Origin: Dethiosulfatibacter aminovorans DSM 17477
GTDB taxonomy: Bacteria > Bacillota > Clostridia > Tissierellales > Dethiosulfatibacteraceae
Reading direction: 5' to 3'
DNA length: 64,000 bases
Assembly: GCF_900142005.1 (NCBI RefSeq)
Contig: NZ_FQZL01000020.1
Span: forward strand, 1 to 64,000
A program made the translations under genes and the position numbers. Below are positions 35,273 to 44,150 of this stretch, in pieces (the first letter of the stretch is position 1; the number at the start of each line of letters is the position of its first letter). The notes beneath the pieces are model-generated. The model saw only the letters and a list, made by a program, of their open reading frames with translations, ran no database searches and was not told the origin of the DNA.

Positions 35273-36628
35273 ATGGGAAAAGAGTTAATATTCCAAACAC
35301 TTAGACATGAAAAGACAGAAAGAGCTCCATGGGTACCTTTTGCAGGAGTGCACGCAGGAAAACTTAAAGGATACACAGCCGAGGAAGTTCTTAGAGATGG
35401 AGACAAATTATATGAGTCTCTTATCGAAGTAAACAAATTATACACTCCTGATGGAATGCCTATAGTTTTCGACCTGCAGTTGGAAGCGGAGATCCTTGGA
35501 TGCGAACTTTTGTGGGCACAGGATAATCCTCCATCAGTAATGAGTCACCCATTGATGGGAAGCGAAAAGAAAATACCTTGCAAATGTACAATACCATCAA
35601 AGGAATCGGGAAGAATTCCTATGATTCTTGACGTAATGAGAAGAGTCAAGGCTGAAATCGGAGATCAAACAGCTTTATACGGTCTTATATGCGGACCTTT
35701 CACACTTGCATCTCACTTAAGAGGAAGCGAAATATTCATGGACATGATCATGGATGAGCAATATGTAAGAGACCTTATGGACTTCTGTACGGAAGTTGCA
35801 TGCGCAATGACAGATTATTATGTTGAAGCAGGGATGGATGTAATAGCAGTTGTCGATCCACTTGTGTCTCAAGTATCCCCTGACCACTTCACAGCAATGC
35901 TCTCAGATGGTTTTACAGCTACATACGACTACATTAGATCAAAGGGAGTATTCTCATCATTCTTCGTTTGCGGTAACGCAACAGTACAAATGGATGTAAT
36001 GTGTAAAACAAATCCTGACTCTGTTTCAATTGACGAGAACGTTTGTATCCAAGATGTAAAGAACGTTACTGACAAATACAATATAGCACTAGGTGGAAAC
36101 ATCCCTCTAACTACTACAATGCTCTTCGGTAACCAACAGGACAACATGAAATATGTCGTTGACATGATAGATTCAATGGACCACCACAACCTCATAGTTG
36201 CTCCAGGTTGCGACATGCCTTATGATGTGCCGATCGAAAACACTATTGCTGTTGCTCAGGCGGTACTTGAAACTGATGAGACAAGAGAAATGGTTAAAAA
36301 CTATGAAGCAGCCAGCTCAATGGATATTGATATAGAGCTTCCTGATTACGAGAATCTTGACAAGCCTTTAGTAGAAGCCTTCCTTCTGGATCCCCTTGCA
36401 TGTGCAGCATGTACATACATGAAGGATGCAGCAAGAATTCAAAAGGATGAATTTGGCGATAAAATAGATGTAAACTACTATCAGTATAATATCAAGGAAG
36501 ACATAGCAAGAACAATGAAAATGGAAGTTAAGCAACTGCCTTCAATATATGTAAACGGCGAGCTTAAGTGGTCTTCAATAATACCAAGCAAAAAAGAATT
36601 CTCTGAAGTTATCGAAAAGCTTCTATAA
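35273..36628 (+). CDS. MtaA/UroD-family protein fused to a C-terminal thioredoxin-like domain
   Basis: Residues 1-345 are a uroporphyrinogen-decarboxylase fold of the corrinoid methyltransferase-2 (MtaA/MtbA/CmuA) type. The family zinc motif HxC...C is altered: Phe231-Val-Cys233 (FFVCGNAT) and Cys313 (APGCDMPYDVP), so the histidine ligand is lost. Residues about 365-451 form a thioredoxin-like domain with Cys377-Ala-Ala-Cys380, the cis-Pro strand LPSIYVNGE, and a C-terminal helix. The family normally moves methyl between a corrinoid and a thiol such as CoM. The fused CxxC domain could be the thiol acceptor or a redox partner; that is inference. GGAGG is 11 bases before the ATG. Confidence 0.85.
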   Translation: MGKELIFQTLRHEKTERAPWVPFAGVHAGKLKGYTAEEVLRDGDKLYESLIEVNKLYTPDGMPIVFDLQLEAEILGCELLWAQDNPPSVMSHPLMGSEKKIPCKCTIPSKESGRIPMILDVMRRVKAEIGDQTALYGLICGPFTLASHLRGSEIFMDMIMDEQYVRDLMDFCTEVACAMTDYYVEAGMDVIAVVDPLVSQVSPDHFTAMLSDGFTATYDYIRSKGVFSSFFVCGNATVQMDVMCKTNPDSVSIDENVCIQDVKNVTDKYNIALGGNIPLTTTMLFGNQQDNMKYVVDMIDSMDHHNLIVAPGCDMPYDVPIENTIAVAQAVLETDETREMVKNYEAASSMDIDIELPDYENLDKPLVEAFLLDPLACAACTYMKDAARIQKDEFGDKIDVNYYQYNIKEDIARTMKMEVKQLPSIYVNGELKWSSIIPSKKEFSEVIEKLL

Positions 36629-36663
36629 GAATCTGCAATAACCAAAATATATGGTAAGATATT

Positions 36664-36688
36664 AAGGGGAGTTATACTCCCCTTTTTT
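36664..36688 (+). terminator. Terminator between the MtaA-like and CobW genes
   Basis: AAGGGGAGT-tat-ACTCCCCTT with TTTTT behind it. Confidence 0.85.
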
Positions 36689-36739
36689 CAAATTCGTCAA
36701 TTGTTCAATGAAATAAATTGACTGTAAAGAGGTGATACA

Positions 36740-37654
36740 ATGAAACTGGTACTTATAACGGGTTTTCTAGGCTCAGGTAAAACAACTTTCCTTACAAACC
36801 TGCTAAGAGACTTCAAGGATGAGAAGGTTGGAGTCATTATGAACGAATTCGGAGAAAAAGGCATCGACGGAACATTGATACAAAAAAACGGCATTGACCT
36901 TATGGAGCTCAACAACGGCTCAATATTCTGCGCCTGTATCAAGGACAACTTCATCAAGGCTCTTGCAGAAATGACTAGATACGATTTCGAATATGTCATA
37001 GTGGAAGCTTCCGGTCTCGCTGACCCTTCAAACATAGAAACCATACTTGGTTCCGTCAATAAAATAGCTGAAAAAGAATATGACTATTCCGGTTCCGTAT
37101 GCATAGTCGATTCCCTCTACTTTTTACAGCAGCTGCAGCTCCTCCCTGCCCTTACGCGACAGATTCAGTACAGCAGCTCAGCCATAGTCAACAAAACTGA
37201 CCTTCAGTCAAAAGACAAGATCAATGAAATTGAAGTCAAGCTGTTGGAACTAAACAATAATATCAATATATATAAGACCGTCTACTGCGACACCGATATC
37301 AAAGAGCTTCTGGACAATCTTAGCCCTGTTGATTATGAGTCACAGGATACTACAAACACAAGGGAAAACAGACCAAAGACACTGGTTTTGAAAACTGATG
37401 AAACTGTGGATTACAAAGGACTCAGCAACTTCATAGATGACGTCAAGGACTCCACCTTCAGGATGAAGGGCTTCGTCAATACGGAAAAAGGTCTTTTTGA
37501 AGTCAGTGCGGTAAACAGCCAACTGAGAATTTCCCCCTGGGACAAAAGCGATGAAGATACAAACCTTGTAATCATTTCCTCTGTAGGAATCAAGATCATC
37601 AGCGTCGTTACGAATTCTTGGAGGAAACACCTAAACATACCCATATCAATATAA
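36740..37654 (+). CDS. CobW/COG0523-family GTPase
   Basis: A 304-residue G3E GTPase: Walker A ITGFLGSGKTTFLTNLL at the N-terminus, Walker B region YVIVEASGLADP, and NKTD for guanine recognition. The COG0523 metal motif, normally CxCC, reads CACI here, leaving two cysteines. A small CobW C-terminal domain follows. Members deliver metals to proteins or assist cobalamin enzymes. It may load zinc or cobalt for the adjacent MtaA-like protein. GAGGTGATACA precedes the ATG. Confidence 0.85.
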   Translation: MKLVLITGFLGSGKTTFLTNLLRDFKDEKVGVIMNEFGEKGIDGTLIQKNGIDLMELNNGSIFCACIKDNFIKALAEMTRYDFEYVIVEASGLADPSNIETILGSVNKIAEKEYDYSGSVCIVDSLYFLQQLQLLPALTRQIQYSSSAIVNKTDLQSKDKINEIEVKLLELNNNINIYKTVYCDTDIKELLDNLSPVDYESQDTTNTRENRPKTLVLKTDETVDYKGLSNFIDDVKDSTFRMKGFVNTEKGLFEVSAVNSQLRISPWDKSDEDTNLVIISSVGIKIISVVTNSWRKHLNIPISI

Positions 37655-37686
37655 TATTTATCCCTCAATAAATGTTATTTCCCTCA

Positions 37687-37711
37687 CTGCTCACTTGAGC
37701 AGTATTTTTTT
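37687..37711 (+). terminator. Terminator after the CobW gene
   Basis: CTGCTC-actt-GAGCAG followed by TATTTTTTT. Confidence 0.85.
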
Positions 37712-37765
37712 ACCCCAATTTATATGTATATAAAACGTATCTTATACTAGATAAAAAAATTCAAT

Positions 37766-37788
37766 GTACTTAAAAAAAGTTTAAGTAC
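37766..37788. repeat. Leader hairpin of the first SLH gene
   Basis: GTACTTAAA-aaaag-TTTAAGTAC, a perfect 9-bp inverted repeat ending six bases before the GGGGTG ribosome-binding site. It could be an operator or a structure controlling translation or mRNA stability. Confidence 0.45.
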
Positions 37789-37806
37789 TATATGGGGTGT
37801 TAAAGT

Positions 37807-39309
37807 ATGAAAAAAGTTTTACTTGTTTTACTGGCACTAATAATGGTGTTGAGTATGATGACCACAGCTGTTGCTATACCTGGAAATGGAAATATTCCTC
37901 CGGGACAGGCAAAACAAATGATTAAAGCTGGAATGTTTGACGATATTGCAAGCGTCGAGGACTGGGCAGGTGATGCAATCTACTTCATAGCAGAAAAAGG
38001 AATAATCAAGGGAGACGGCTACGGCAACTTCCTTCCAAACAAACCAGTTACTCATGGAGAGGTAGTAACCATGCTAATCAGAATGTTGGACCTTGAGCCA
38101 GAAGTTGACATGGATGCTGACCTTCCTGAATGGATTGACGAAGAAGATGCAGCTAGCTGGATGTATGGCTATCTTGCCATGGCTGATGAATTTTTTGGAG
38201 AGTACAGCGGGTTCAGGGCCATGATGAATCCAAACACTCCTGTAAAAAGAATGGAAATCGCCCAATACATCAAATGGATAATAGATAATGAAGAAGATTT
38301 TTCTGCAGAAATATCAGACGACTTAGATTCAATGTTTGTTGATGCAGATGAAGTTGATCCTGATTATGTTGAAGCCGTTAAACTAATGAAGCATACAGGG
38401 CTGATGATAGGTTACAACAATAAAATGCAACCCCAAAAACCTGTTACAAGAGCTCAATTCACTTTGATAATGCAGAGACTCTTCGTTGATTTCGATTTTG
38501 ATTTTGATTGGATGGATAATGACAAAACTGAAAAATATACAACAGGAATACTAACAGACATTGACGAAAGTGATAGTACTACACTTGAAGCCATCGAGCT
38601 GGACGACGAGATTGATTTTGACAGTTTTGATGAAGACCTTGAGATTGAAATTGATAACAACTGTTGCAAAGATGCTGATGACGAAATAGATCTTGAAGAC
38701 TTTATTGATGACAAGGAAAAGTACGAAGGTCTTGAAGTTGCTGTTTTTGAAGAAGACGATGTCGTTGTGAAAATCAAGATATTCTATGATGAACTTGAAG
38801 GCACTATCGATGTTGACGAAACTCAAGATGAAGAATACGCTTATTTAATAGAAGATGAAGACTCAGACAAATATGATTTTGATGAAAACATAGAAATCTG
38901 CATAAACGGAGAATCCTTGTCAGAAGAAGACTTCGATGATTTCACATTCTATGATGTCGATGACTTAGAGTATAAAGTTGAAGCCAGGCTATTAGGGAAT
39001 GGAGATTTGATTGAACTTTGCATAACTGCTGAGTATGAGTTTGTACTTCTCGATTACGAAATTGATGAAAATGGTTCCGGAGACGAGGATGACGAACTCG
39101 AAAAAATCATTGTTTATATCGACGACAAGAATATCGATAAGGAAAAGGATAAAAAAATTGATTTTGAACTAACAATTGACTGTGAAATAAGTCCTGATTT
39201 TGATGACATTGATGATTTAAAAGATGTGCTAGATGATTTGATTGATGATGAAGAAAGTGTTAAGTTCAAGGTTGATGGTGAAGGTGAAATTATTAAACTT
39301 GAACTATAA
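37807..39309 (+). CDS. SLH-domain surface protein with acidic C-terminal region
   Basis: A 500-residue secreted protein. Residues 1-23 are a signal peptide ending VAIPG. Three S-layer-homology modules follow to about residue 220 (DWAGDAIYFIAEKGIIKGDGYGNFLPNKPVTHGEVVTMLIRML is the first); these bind secondary wall polymer. The remaining 280 residues are extremely rich in Asp and Glu and contain a module with NNCCKDADDEID, DDVVVKIKIFYDELEG and FDENIEICINGE segments that recurs in the next protein. The acidic region suggests Ca2+ binding. Function unknown. Confidence 0.85.
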   Translation: MKKVLLVLLALIMVLSMMTTAVAIPGNGNIPPGQAKQMIKAGMFDDIASVEDWAGDAIYFIAEKGIIKGDGYGNFLPNKPVTHGEVVTMLIRMLDLEPEVDMDADLPEWIDEEDAASWMYGYLAMADEFFGEYSGFRAMMNPNTPVKRMEIAQYIKWIIDNEEDFSAEISDDLDSMFVDADEVDPDYVEAVKLMKHTGLMIGYNNKMQPQKPVTRAQFTLIMQRLFVDFDFDFDWMDNDKTEKYTTGILTDIDESDSTTLEAIELDDEIDFDSFDEDLEIEIDNNCCKDADDEIDLEDFIDDKEKYEGLEVAVFEEDDVVVKIKIFYDELEGTIDVDETQDEEYAYLIEDEDSDKYDFDENIEICINGESLSEEDFDDFTFYDVDDLEYKVEARLLGNGDLIELCITAEYEFVLLDYEIDENGSGDEDDELEKIIVYIDDKNIDKEKDKKIDFELTIDCEISPDFDDIDDLKDVLDDLIDDEESVKFKVDGEGEIIKLEL

Positions 39310-39330
39310 TAATTAAGACTTTTTCAATTG

Positions 39331-39362
39331 AAGGAAGCCCGCACAATGCGGCTTCCTTTTAT
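39331..39362 (+). terminator. Terminator after the first SLH gene
   Basis: AAGGAAGCC...GGCTTCCTT with a TTTTATT tail. Confidence 0.85.
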
Positions 39363-39449
39363 TCAACAAAAAAACGTTACCCCAACTATTCCCTCTTCCC
39401 TATCGTATATTATAATAGCAGGAAAATAAATTAAATAGAGGTGTTTGTT

Positions 39450-41417
39450 ATGAAGAGATTTATACTGATTATGATAGCTGTCATGCTCATCATCAGCATG
39501 ACGGCACCTGCAGCTTTTGCAGATCCATATAGAGGAAATTTCATCCCACCGGGTCAGGCAAAAAAAATCGCAATGTTCAATGATTTGAACAACTACGACT
39601 GGGCACGGGAATCAATAATGTTCCTGGCCGACAAAGGCATACTTAGAGGTGTAGGTTATGGGATATTTTCACCACAGCGTTCTGCAAGCGAAATTGAAGT
39701 GTTGGTAATGCTCATAAGGATGCTGGGACTTGAAGATGAGATCGATGACCATCCAACCAGATATGATGAGCTTCCCGAAGAGTACGAGGGTGGAACACCT
39801 GCATCTTGGATGATTCCCTACATCGCTCTTGCATGGGATGAAGGAATACTCAACGAGGACAATATTGAAGACTTCAGGCCCAATTCATCAGCATCAAGAG
39901 AAGAGACCGCAAAACTTATTATCACAGCTCTGGAAGGCAATGGTGATTATGAAGATGTTGTAGATGAACTCGGAGAATGGTTTGACGACGATGACGAGAT
40001 CAGCGGAAAATATGGATGGTTTGTATACAAAATGAAGCTCAAAGGATTCATGATAGGCTACAAGAACAAGTTCCAGCCCAAAAAATCACTTTCAAGAGCA
40101 GAATGCGCCGTACTGATGTACAGAATTTTCAACAACTATGATTTTGATTACAATTACGGCAATTATGACTATGTAACTGGAGAGCTTATCAACGTCGATT
40201 TCAACAGCAGCGGAGATGATACAGATGATGAAATAGAGATCAGAACAGATGATGGAACTCCGAAGTATGACATCCATGAAGACGTTGAAGTCTTCGATGA
40301 TGATGACGAATTGACTCTTGAGGAACTGGATGATGACTATAAGGGCGATACTGTAAGACTTAAAATAAACAATGATGATTTGGTTGTAAAAATCGATGTA
40401 ATTGAAACTTCCGTAGAAGAAGATGAAGAAACAGGAACACTTGAAGATTTCGATTATGACGATGATGTTTTTGACTGGGTTGAAGTGGATTCAGTCAGGT
40501 ACTCAGACATCGATGAAGATGTTGAAATCGAAGTCAGAAACACATGTTGCGAGGAAGCGGAGGATCAACTGGATGAACTTGAAACCAAGCATTTGGATCT
40601 TGAAGTCAAATTATACCTTGAAGACGATGTAGTAGTAAAAATCATTGTATACTATGATGAACTTGAAGGCGAGCTTGAATACGACAATAACCTGGATGAC
40701 GATGGCACTGTGGATATAATCCCCGAAGAAGAATCAAGTCCTGATGAGTTTGACTTTGATGAAAACATTGAAATATTCATGAATGGTGAGGAAGTAAGCA
40801 TATCCGAATTCGAGGACTTTGACATGGATGAAGATGTCGATTATGAAGTGAAGGCAGGTCTTTTAGGCAACAATGATATTATCTGCATGTGCATTTCCTA
40901 CGATGAAGAAGAAGCCAATCTTGAAGGAACATTGTCAGAATTCGATTATGACGATGATGTTCTTGTTGAAATAACATTGGAAGAAGACGGAGATGAAACC
41001 GTATTTTATGATATTGATGAAGATGTTGAAATTCTAGTTGGCAACAACTGTGATAATGATGCCGAGGATGAAATTGACAGACTGAGTCACTACAAACATG
41101 TTGGTCTCGAAGTAGAAATTACAGAGGAAAATGGAGATATCGTCGAAATCCTTATATTTTACGAAGAGCTTGAGGGTGAACTGGAGTACGATGCGAACCT
41201 GGATGACGATGACAGTGTTGATATAATCCCCAAAGGAAAATCAAGTCCTGACGAATTCGACTTTGATAAAGACATTGAAATATTCATGAATGGTGAAGAA
41301 ATCAGCATAACAGAATATGAAGACTTTGATATGGATAATGATACAGAGTACAAAGTTGAAGCCAGATTGTTGGCAAACGGCGACATCATAAGTCTATGCA
41401 TTTTCTACGATGATTAA
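39450..41417 (+). CDS. SLH-domain surface protein with two tandem acidic modules
   Basis: A 655-residue paralogue of the preceding gene. It has a signal peptide (cleavage near AAFADP) and SLH modules to about residue 235. An acidic linker is followed by two 164-residue repeats, each with a cysteine site (NTCCEEAED, NNCDNDAED), a VxxILIFY(D/E)ELEGELEYD segment and an FDFDxxIEIFMNGEE segment. The C-terminal half is more than one third Asp plus Glu. ATG 39450 is chosen for GAGGTGTTTGTT upstream. It is probably an S-layer-associated structural or cation-binding protein. Confidence 0.85.
   Translation: MKRFILIMIAVMLIISMTAPAAFADPYRGNFIPPGQAKKIAMFNDLNNYDWARESIMFLADKGILRGVGYGIFSPQRSASEIEVLVMLIRMLGLEDEIDDHPTRYDELPEEYEGGTPASWMIPYIALAWDEGILNEDNIEDFRPNSSASREETAKLIITALEGNGDYEDVVDELGEWFDDDDEISGKYGWFVYKMKLKGFMIGYKNKFQPKKSLSRAECAVLMYRIFNNYDFDYNYGNYDYVTGELINVDFNSSGDDTDDEIEIRTDDGTPKYDIHEDVEVFDDDDELTLEELDDDYKGDTVRLKINNDDLVVKIDVIETSVEEDEETGTLEDFDYDDDVFDWVEVDSVRYSDIDEDVEIEVRNTCCEEAEDQLDELETKHLDLEVKLYLEDDVVVKIIVYYDELEGELEYDNNLDDDGTVDIIPEEESSPDEFDFDENIEIFMNGEEVSISEFEDFDMDEDVDYEVKAGLLGNNDIICMCISYDEEEANLEGTLSEFDYDDDVLVEITLEEDGDETVFYDIDEDVEILVGNNCDNDAEDEIDRLSHYKHVGLEVEITEENGDIVEILIFYEELEGELEYDANLDDDDSVDIIPKGKSSPDEFDFDKDIEIFMNGEEISITEYEDFDMDNDTEYKVEARLLANGDIISLCIFYDD
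40434..41417 (+). repeat. Two 492-bp tandem coding repeats
   Basis: Units start at 40434 and 40926 with GGAACA-(c/t)TTG and a shared ATTCGATTATGACGATGATG-like segment, in the same frame. The second halves (around 40660-40850 and 41165-41345) are close to identical in DNA, so the duplication is recent or being homogenised. Confidence 0.8.
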
Positions 41418-41449
41418 CATTAATCATGTTTCTTATAAAATCAAGCATA

Positions 41450-41477
41450 AAGCCCGCTAATGCGGGCTTCATTTTTT
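41450..41477 (+). terminator. Terminator between the second SLH gene and malic enzyme
   Basis: AAGCCCGC-taat-GCGGGCTT followed on the plus strand by CATTTTTTT. It may also stop the convergent malic enzyme transcript. Confidence 0.85.
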
Positions 41478-41490
41478 TGAATTATCGGTT

Positions 41491-42660
41491 CTATATCCTG
41501 GCAACTCCCGAATCAATTGCGGCCTTTTTGACAGCTTCAGCCACTTTCTCTGAATATCCTTCATCGAAAGCCTTTGGAAGAATGAAGTCAACAGCAAGCT
41601 TGTCTCCTACTGAATCGGCAAGAGCCTTGGCAGCGGCCATCTTCATTTCCTCGTTGATGTCAGAAGCTCTAACATCAAGAGCTCCCCTGAAAATTCCAGG
41701 GAATGCAAGAACATTGTTTACCTGGTTAGGGAAATCCGACCTTCCAGTACCTACTACCATTGCTCCAGCTTCTATCGCAAGGTCCGGCATGATTTCAGGA
41801 ACCGGATTTGCCATCGGAAGGACTATTGCCTTTTCATTCATGGATGCAACCATTTCCTTTGACACTATGCCAGGTGCCGAAACTCCTATGAATATGTCGG
41901 CTCCAGACATTGCATCCGCAAGACTACCAATCCTGTTTTCATTGTTTGTAATTTCAGAAAGCTCTTTCTTGTACTTGTCAAGACCCTCCCTGTCTTTGTA
42001 AATTATTCCCTTCCTGTCGCACATGAATATATCCTTGATTCCCATACTGAGAAGAAGCTTTGCTATAGAGTTACCTGCCGCTCCGGATCCGTTTATAACA
42101 GCTTTGACATCCTCGAATTTCTTTCCTGTAATCTTAAGAGCGTTTATTATGGCTGCAGTCGTCACAACTGCTGTACCATGCTGGTCATCATGGAATATTG
42201 GTATATTCGTAACCTTCTTGAGCTTCTCCTCTATTTCAAAGCATCTTGGTGCAGCGATGTCCTCAAGGTTTATTCCGCCGAATACAGGTTCCATCAGCTG
42301 TACAGTCCTTACAATTTCATCAACATCCTTGGTGTCAAGACAGATAGGGAATGCATCAACATTTCCAAATTCCTTGAACAGTACGCATTTGCCTTCCATT
42401 ACTGGAATCGATGCTGCAGCTCCTATGTCTCCTAGTCCCAATACTGCAGAACCGTCCGATACAACCGCTATGAGGTTGGATTTCGCAGTATAGTCGTATA
42501 CGGTTTCCGGTTTCTCGTGTATAACCCTGCAGGGCTCCGCTACCCCTGGCGTATAAGCAGTTGACAGGTCGTCCTTGTTGTTTACCGGAGCCTTGCTTGT
42601 TACTGATATCTTTCCAACAAGCTTTTTGTGCATTTCAAGTGCCATTTTATTATAATCCAT
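41491..42660 (-). CDS. NAD(P)-dependent malic enzyme (oxaloacetate-decarboxylating)
   Basis: Oxidatively decarboxylates malate to pyruvate. A short bacterial-type malic enzyme of 389 residues: LSTAYTPGVAEPC at the substrate site, GDGSAVLGLGDIG-like segment with VLGLGDIGA, and INGSGAAGNSIAKLL for NAD(P). ATG 42660 with GGAGG upstream is the start. It lies 80 bases downstream of a 2-hydroxycarboxylate carrier gene on the same strand, so the pair imports and oxidises malate. Confidence 0.93.
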   Translation of the reverse strand: MDYNKMALEMHKKLVGKISVTSKAPVNNKDDLSTAYTPGVAEPCRVIHEKPETVYDYTAKSNLIAVVSDGSAVLGLGDIGAAASIPVMEGKCVLFKEFGNVDAFPICLDTKDVDEIVRTVQLMEPVFGGINLEDIAAPRCFEIEEKLKKVTNIPIFHDDQHGTAVVTTAAIINALKITGKKFEDVKAVINGSGAAGNSIAKLLLSMGIKDIFMCDRKGIIYKDREGLDKYKKELSEITNNENRIGSLADAMSGADIFIGVSAPGIVSKEMVASMNEKAIVLPMANPVPEIMPDLAIEAGAMVVGTGRSDFPNQVNNVLAFPGIFRGALDVRASDINEEMKMAAAKALADSVGDKLAVDFILPKAFDEGYSEKVAEAVKKAAIDSGVARI

Positions 42661-42740
42661 TATACCCTCCATAATATTATAAATAGTTTGCTATTAAAGA
42701 TAATAACATTTTTTTCATCCGAGAAAAAGGATTAATTTTT

Positions 42741-44048
42741 CTATATGAAAAGATTCAAAAGTGCTGTTGCCAACAGAATCATGAAAGCGCCGCCCAGCCT
42801 TGAAGATATCTGTGCAAAAGGCATCAGTTCCATTCTTTTTGAAGCCGAAAGAACCGCTACATCTCCGGTTCCACCCATGTTCGCCATACACAGACCTCCT
42901 GTTATAGCTGCTTCTATTGGATAGAATCCAAGCAGCCTTCCCACGAATCCGGAACCTATTATGGATCCTATTACAGTTACTATGACCAGTAGTATGTATT
43001 GTATGGTAAATGCATCGGCGAGCTGTTGAATATTTATATATACAAATCCTATTCCCACCAGCAATGCAGCTGTGAAATTTTTGGAAACGAAAGCATACCA
43101 CTGATGACATCCTTCACCGTATTTTTCCGGGAGAAGATTGAATCCCTTTACAAGAGCAACGGATATTATCATTAGGGCGTACCTGTGAATAGGTATGAAT
43201 TTAGATAATATGTTTCCAAGAACATAGAACATGCATGCTATGGCTATACCAATGCCCATAAGCTTAATATCGATTGCAGCCCTTTTTTCTTCCACCTCAA
43301 AATCATCTACGTTCTCCTGGGAGATCAGAAGCTTTCCATATCCTGTAAGTTTTGGATACTTGCTTCCCAGTTTGCTAAGAAGTCCTCCTGCCACAATTGC
43401 AACTGCATTTCCAAGGGCAAGGGCCGGTACAACTATGGTAAGAATGTTTCCCGGATCCTCCTCCATTATCTGGCCGTAGATTTCAGACAATGGAATTGCA
43501 CCTGCTCCCATGCCGCCTCCCATTATGGGTATTCCAATATAAAGGACGGCTTCCTTGAATCCGTATCCTATAATCATTCCGGCAATTCCAACCAGCACAA
43601 GTGCAGCTGCCACTCCTCCCAGTATTATGGGAAGATACTTCGCAAAAGCTTTTATAAGAAGATCCCTGCTCATTCCAAGTATGCTTCCGCAAATAAGCGC
43701 AGCGATATAGAAGTTCAGGAATTCTCCACCCTTCATGAATTCAGTGATGGATGCAACTGTAGCTTCAGGAATCAACCCGAAATACGACAACAGTGCGGAA
43801 CCGAATATCGCTACTATTGCTCCTCCTCCAAGGTAACTTTTTATTATGGGAGTGTAATTGCCTACAAGGTCGAGTATTGCACCTAGTACCATCATGAAAC
43901 CTAAAACTATGAGCCCGCTTGGAAGATTACCTGAATACACGGCAATAATATAGATTATTGCTATGATGATGAAATATGGTAATTCAATACCCATGATTGA
44001 AAACGTTTGCCCGCTTTCGTTACTCGTTTTCTTTTCAAGATTTGACAT
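42741..44048 (-). CDS. 2-hydroxycarboxylate transporter family (CitS/CimH/MaeN-like) carrier
   Basis: A 435-residue membrane protein with about 12 hydrophobic segments and two GGxG re-entrant-loop motifs characteristic of 2HCT carriers: GIPIMGGGMGAGAIPLSEIY near the middle and CMANMGGTGDVAVLSAS near the end. It would import malate or citrate with Na+ or exchange it. With malic enzyme downstream, malate is most likely. ATG 44048 follows GAGGAGGAAAAGAT. Confidence 0.92.
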   Translation of the reverse strand: MSNLEKKTSNESGQTFSIMGIELPYFIIIAIIYIIAVYSGNLPSGLIVLGFMMVLGAILDLVGNYTPIIKSYLGGGAIVAIFGSALLSYFGLIPEATVASITEFMKGGEFLNFYIAALICGSILGMSRDLLIKAFAKYLPIILGGVAAALVLVGIAGMIIGYGFKEAVLYIGIPIMGGGMGAGAIPLSEIYGQIMEEDPGNILTIVVPALALGNAVAIVAGGLLSKLGSKYPKLTGYGKLLISQENVDDFEVEEKRAAIDIKLMGIGIAIACMFYVLGNILSKFIPIHRYALMIISVALVKGFNLLPEKYGEGCHQWYAFVSKNFTAALLVGIGFVYINIQQLADAFTIQYILLVIVTVIGSIIGSGFVGRLLGFYPIEAAITGGLCMANMGGTGDVAVLSASKRMELMPFAQISSRLGGAFMILLATALLNLFI

Positions 44049-44118
44049 ATCTTTTCCTCCTCTTTTTCTTAATTGTACATCAACGGTGAAAAAAAAGTAA
44101 GTGTTTAATAAATAAAAA

Positions 44119-44147
44119 TATTTATTTGAATATATCAAAGCTGTCAA
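44119..44147 (-). promoter_or_regulatory. Promoter of the carrier-malic enzyme operon
   Basis: Minus strand TTGACA, 17 bases, TAAATA, just after the response-regulator stop. AT-rich inverted sequence around the -10 could hold response-regulator sites. Confidence 0.7.
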
Positions 44148-44150
44148 TTT

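Noticed and set aside
40434..41417. Tandem repeats as a CRISPR-like or satellite array
   Set aside because: The units are 492 bases, in frame and coding; they are protein modules.
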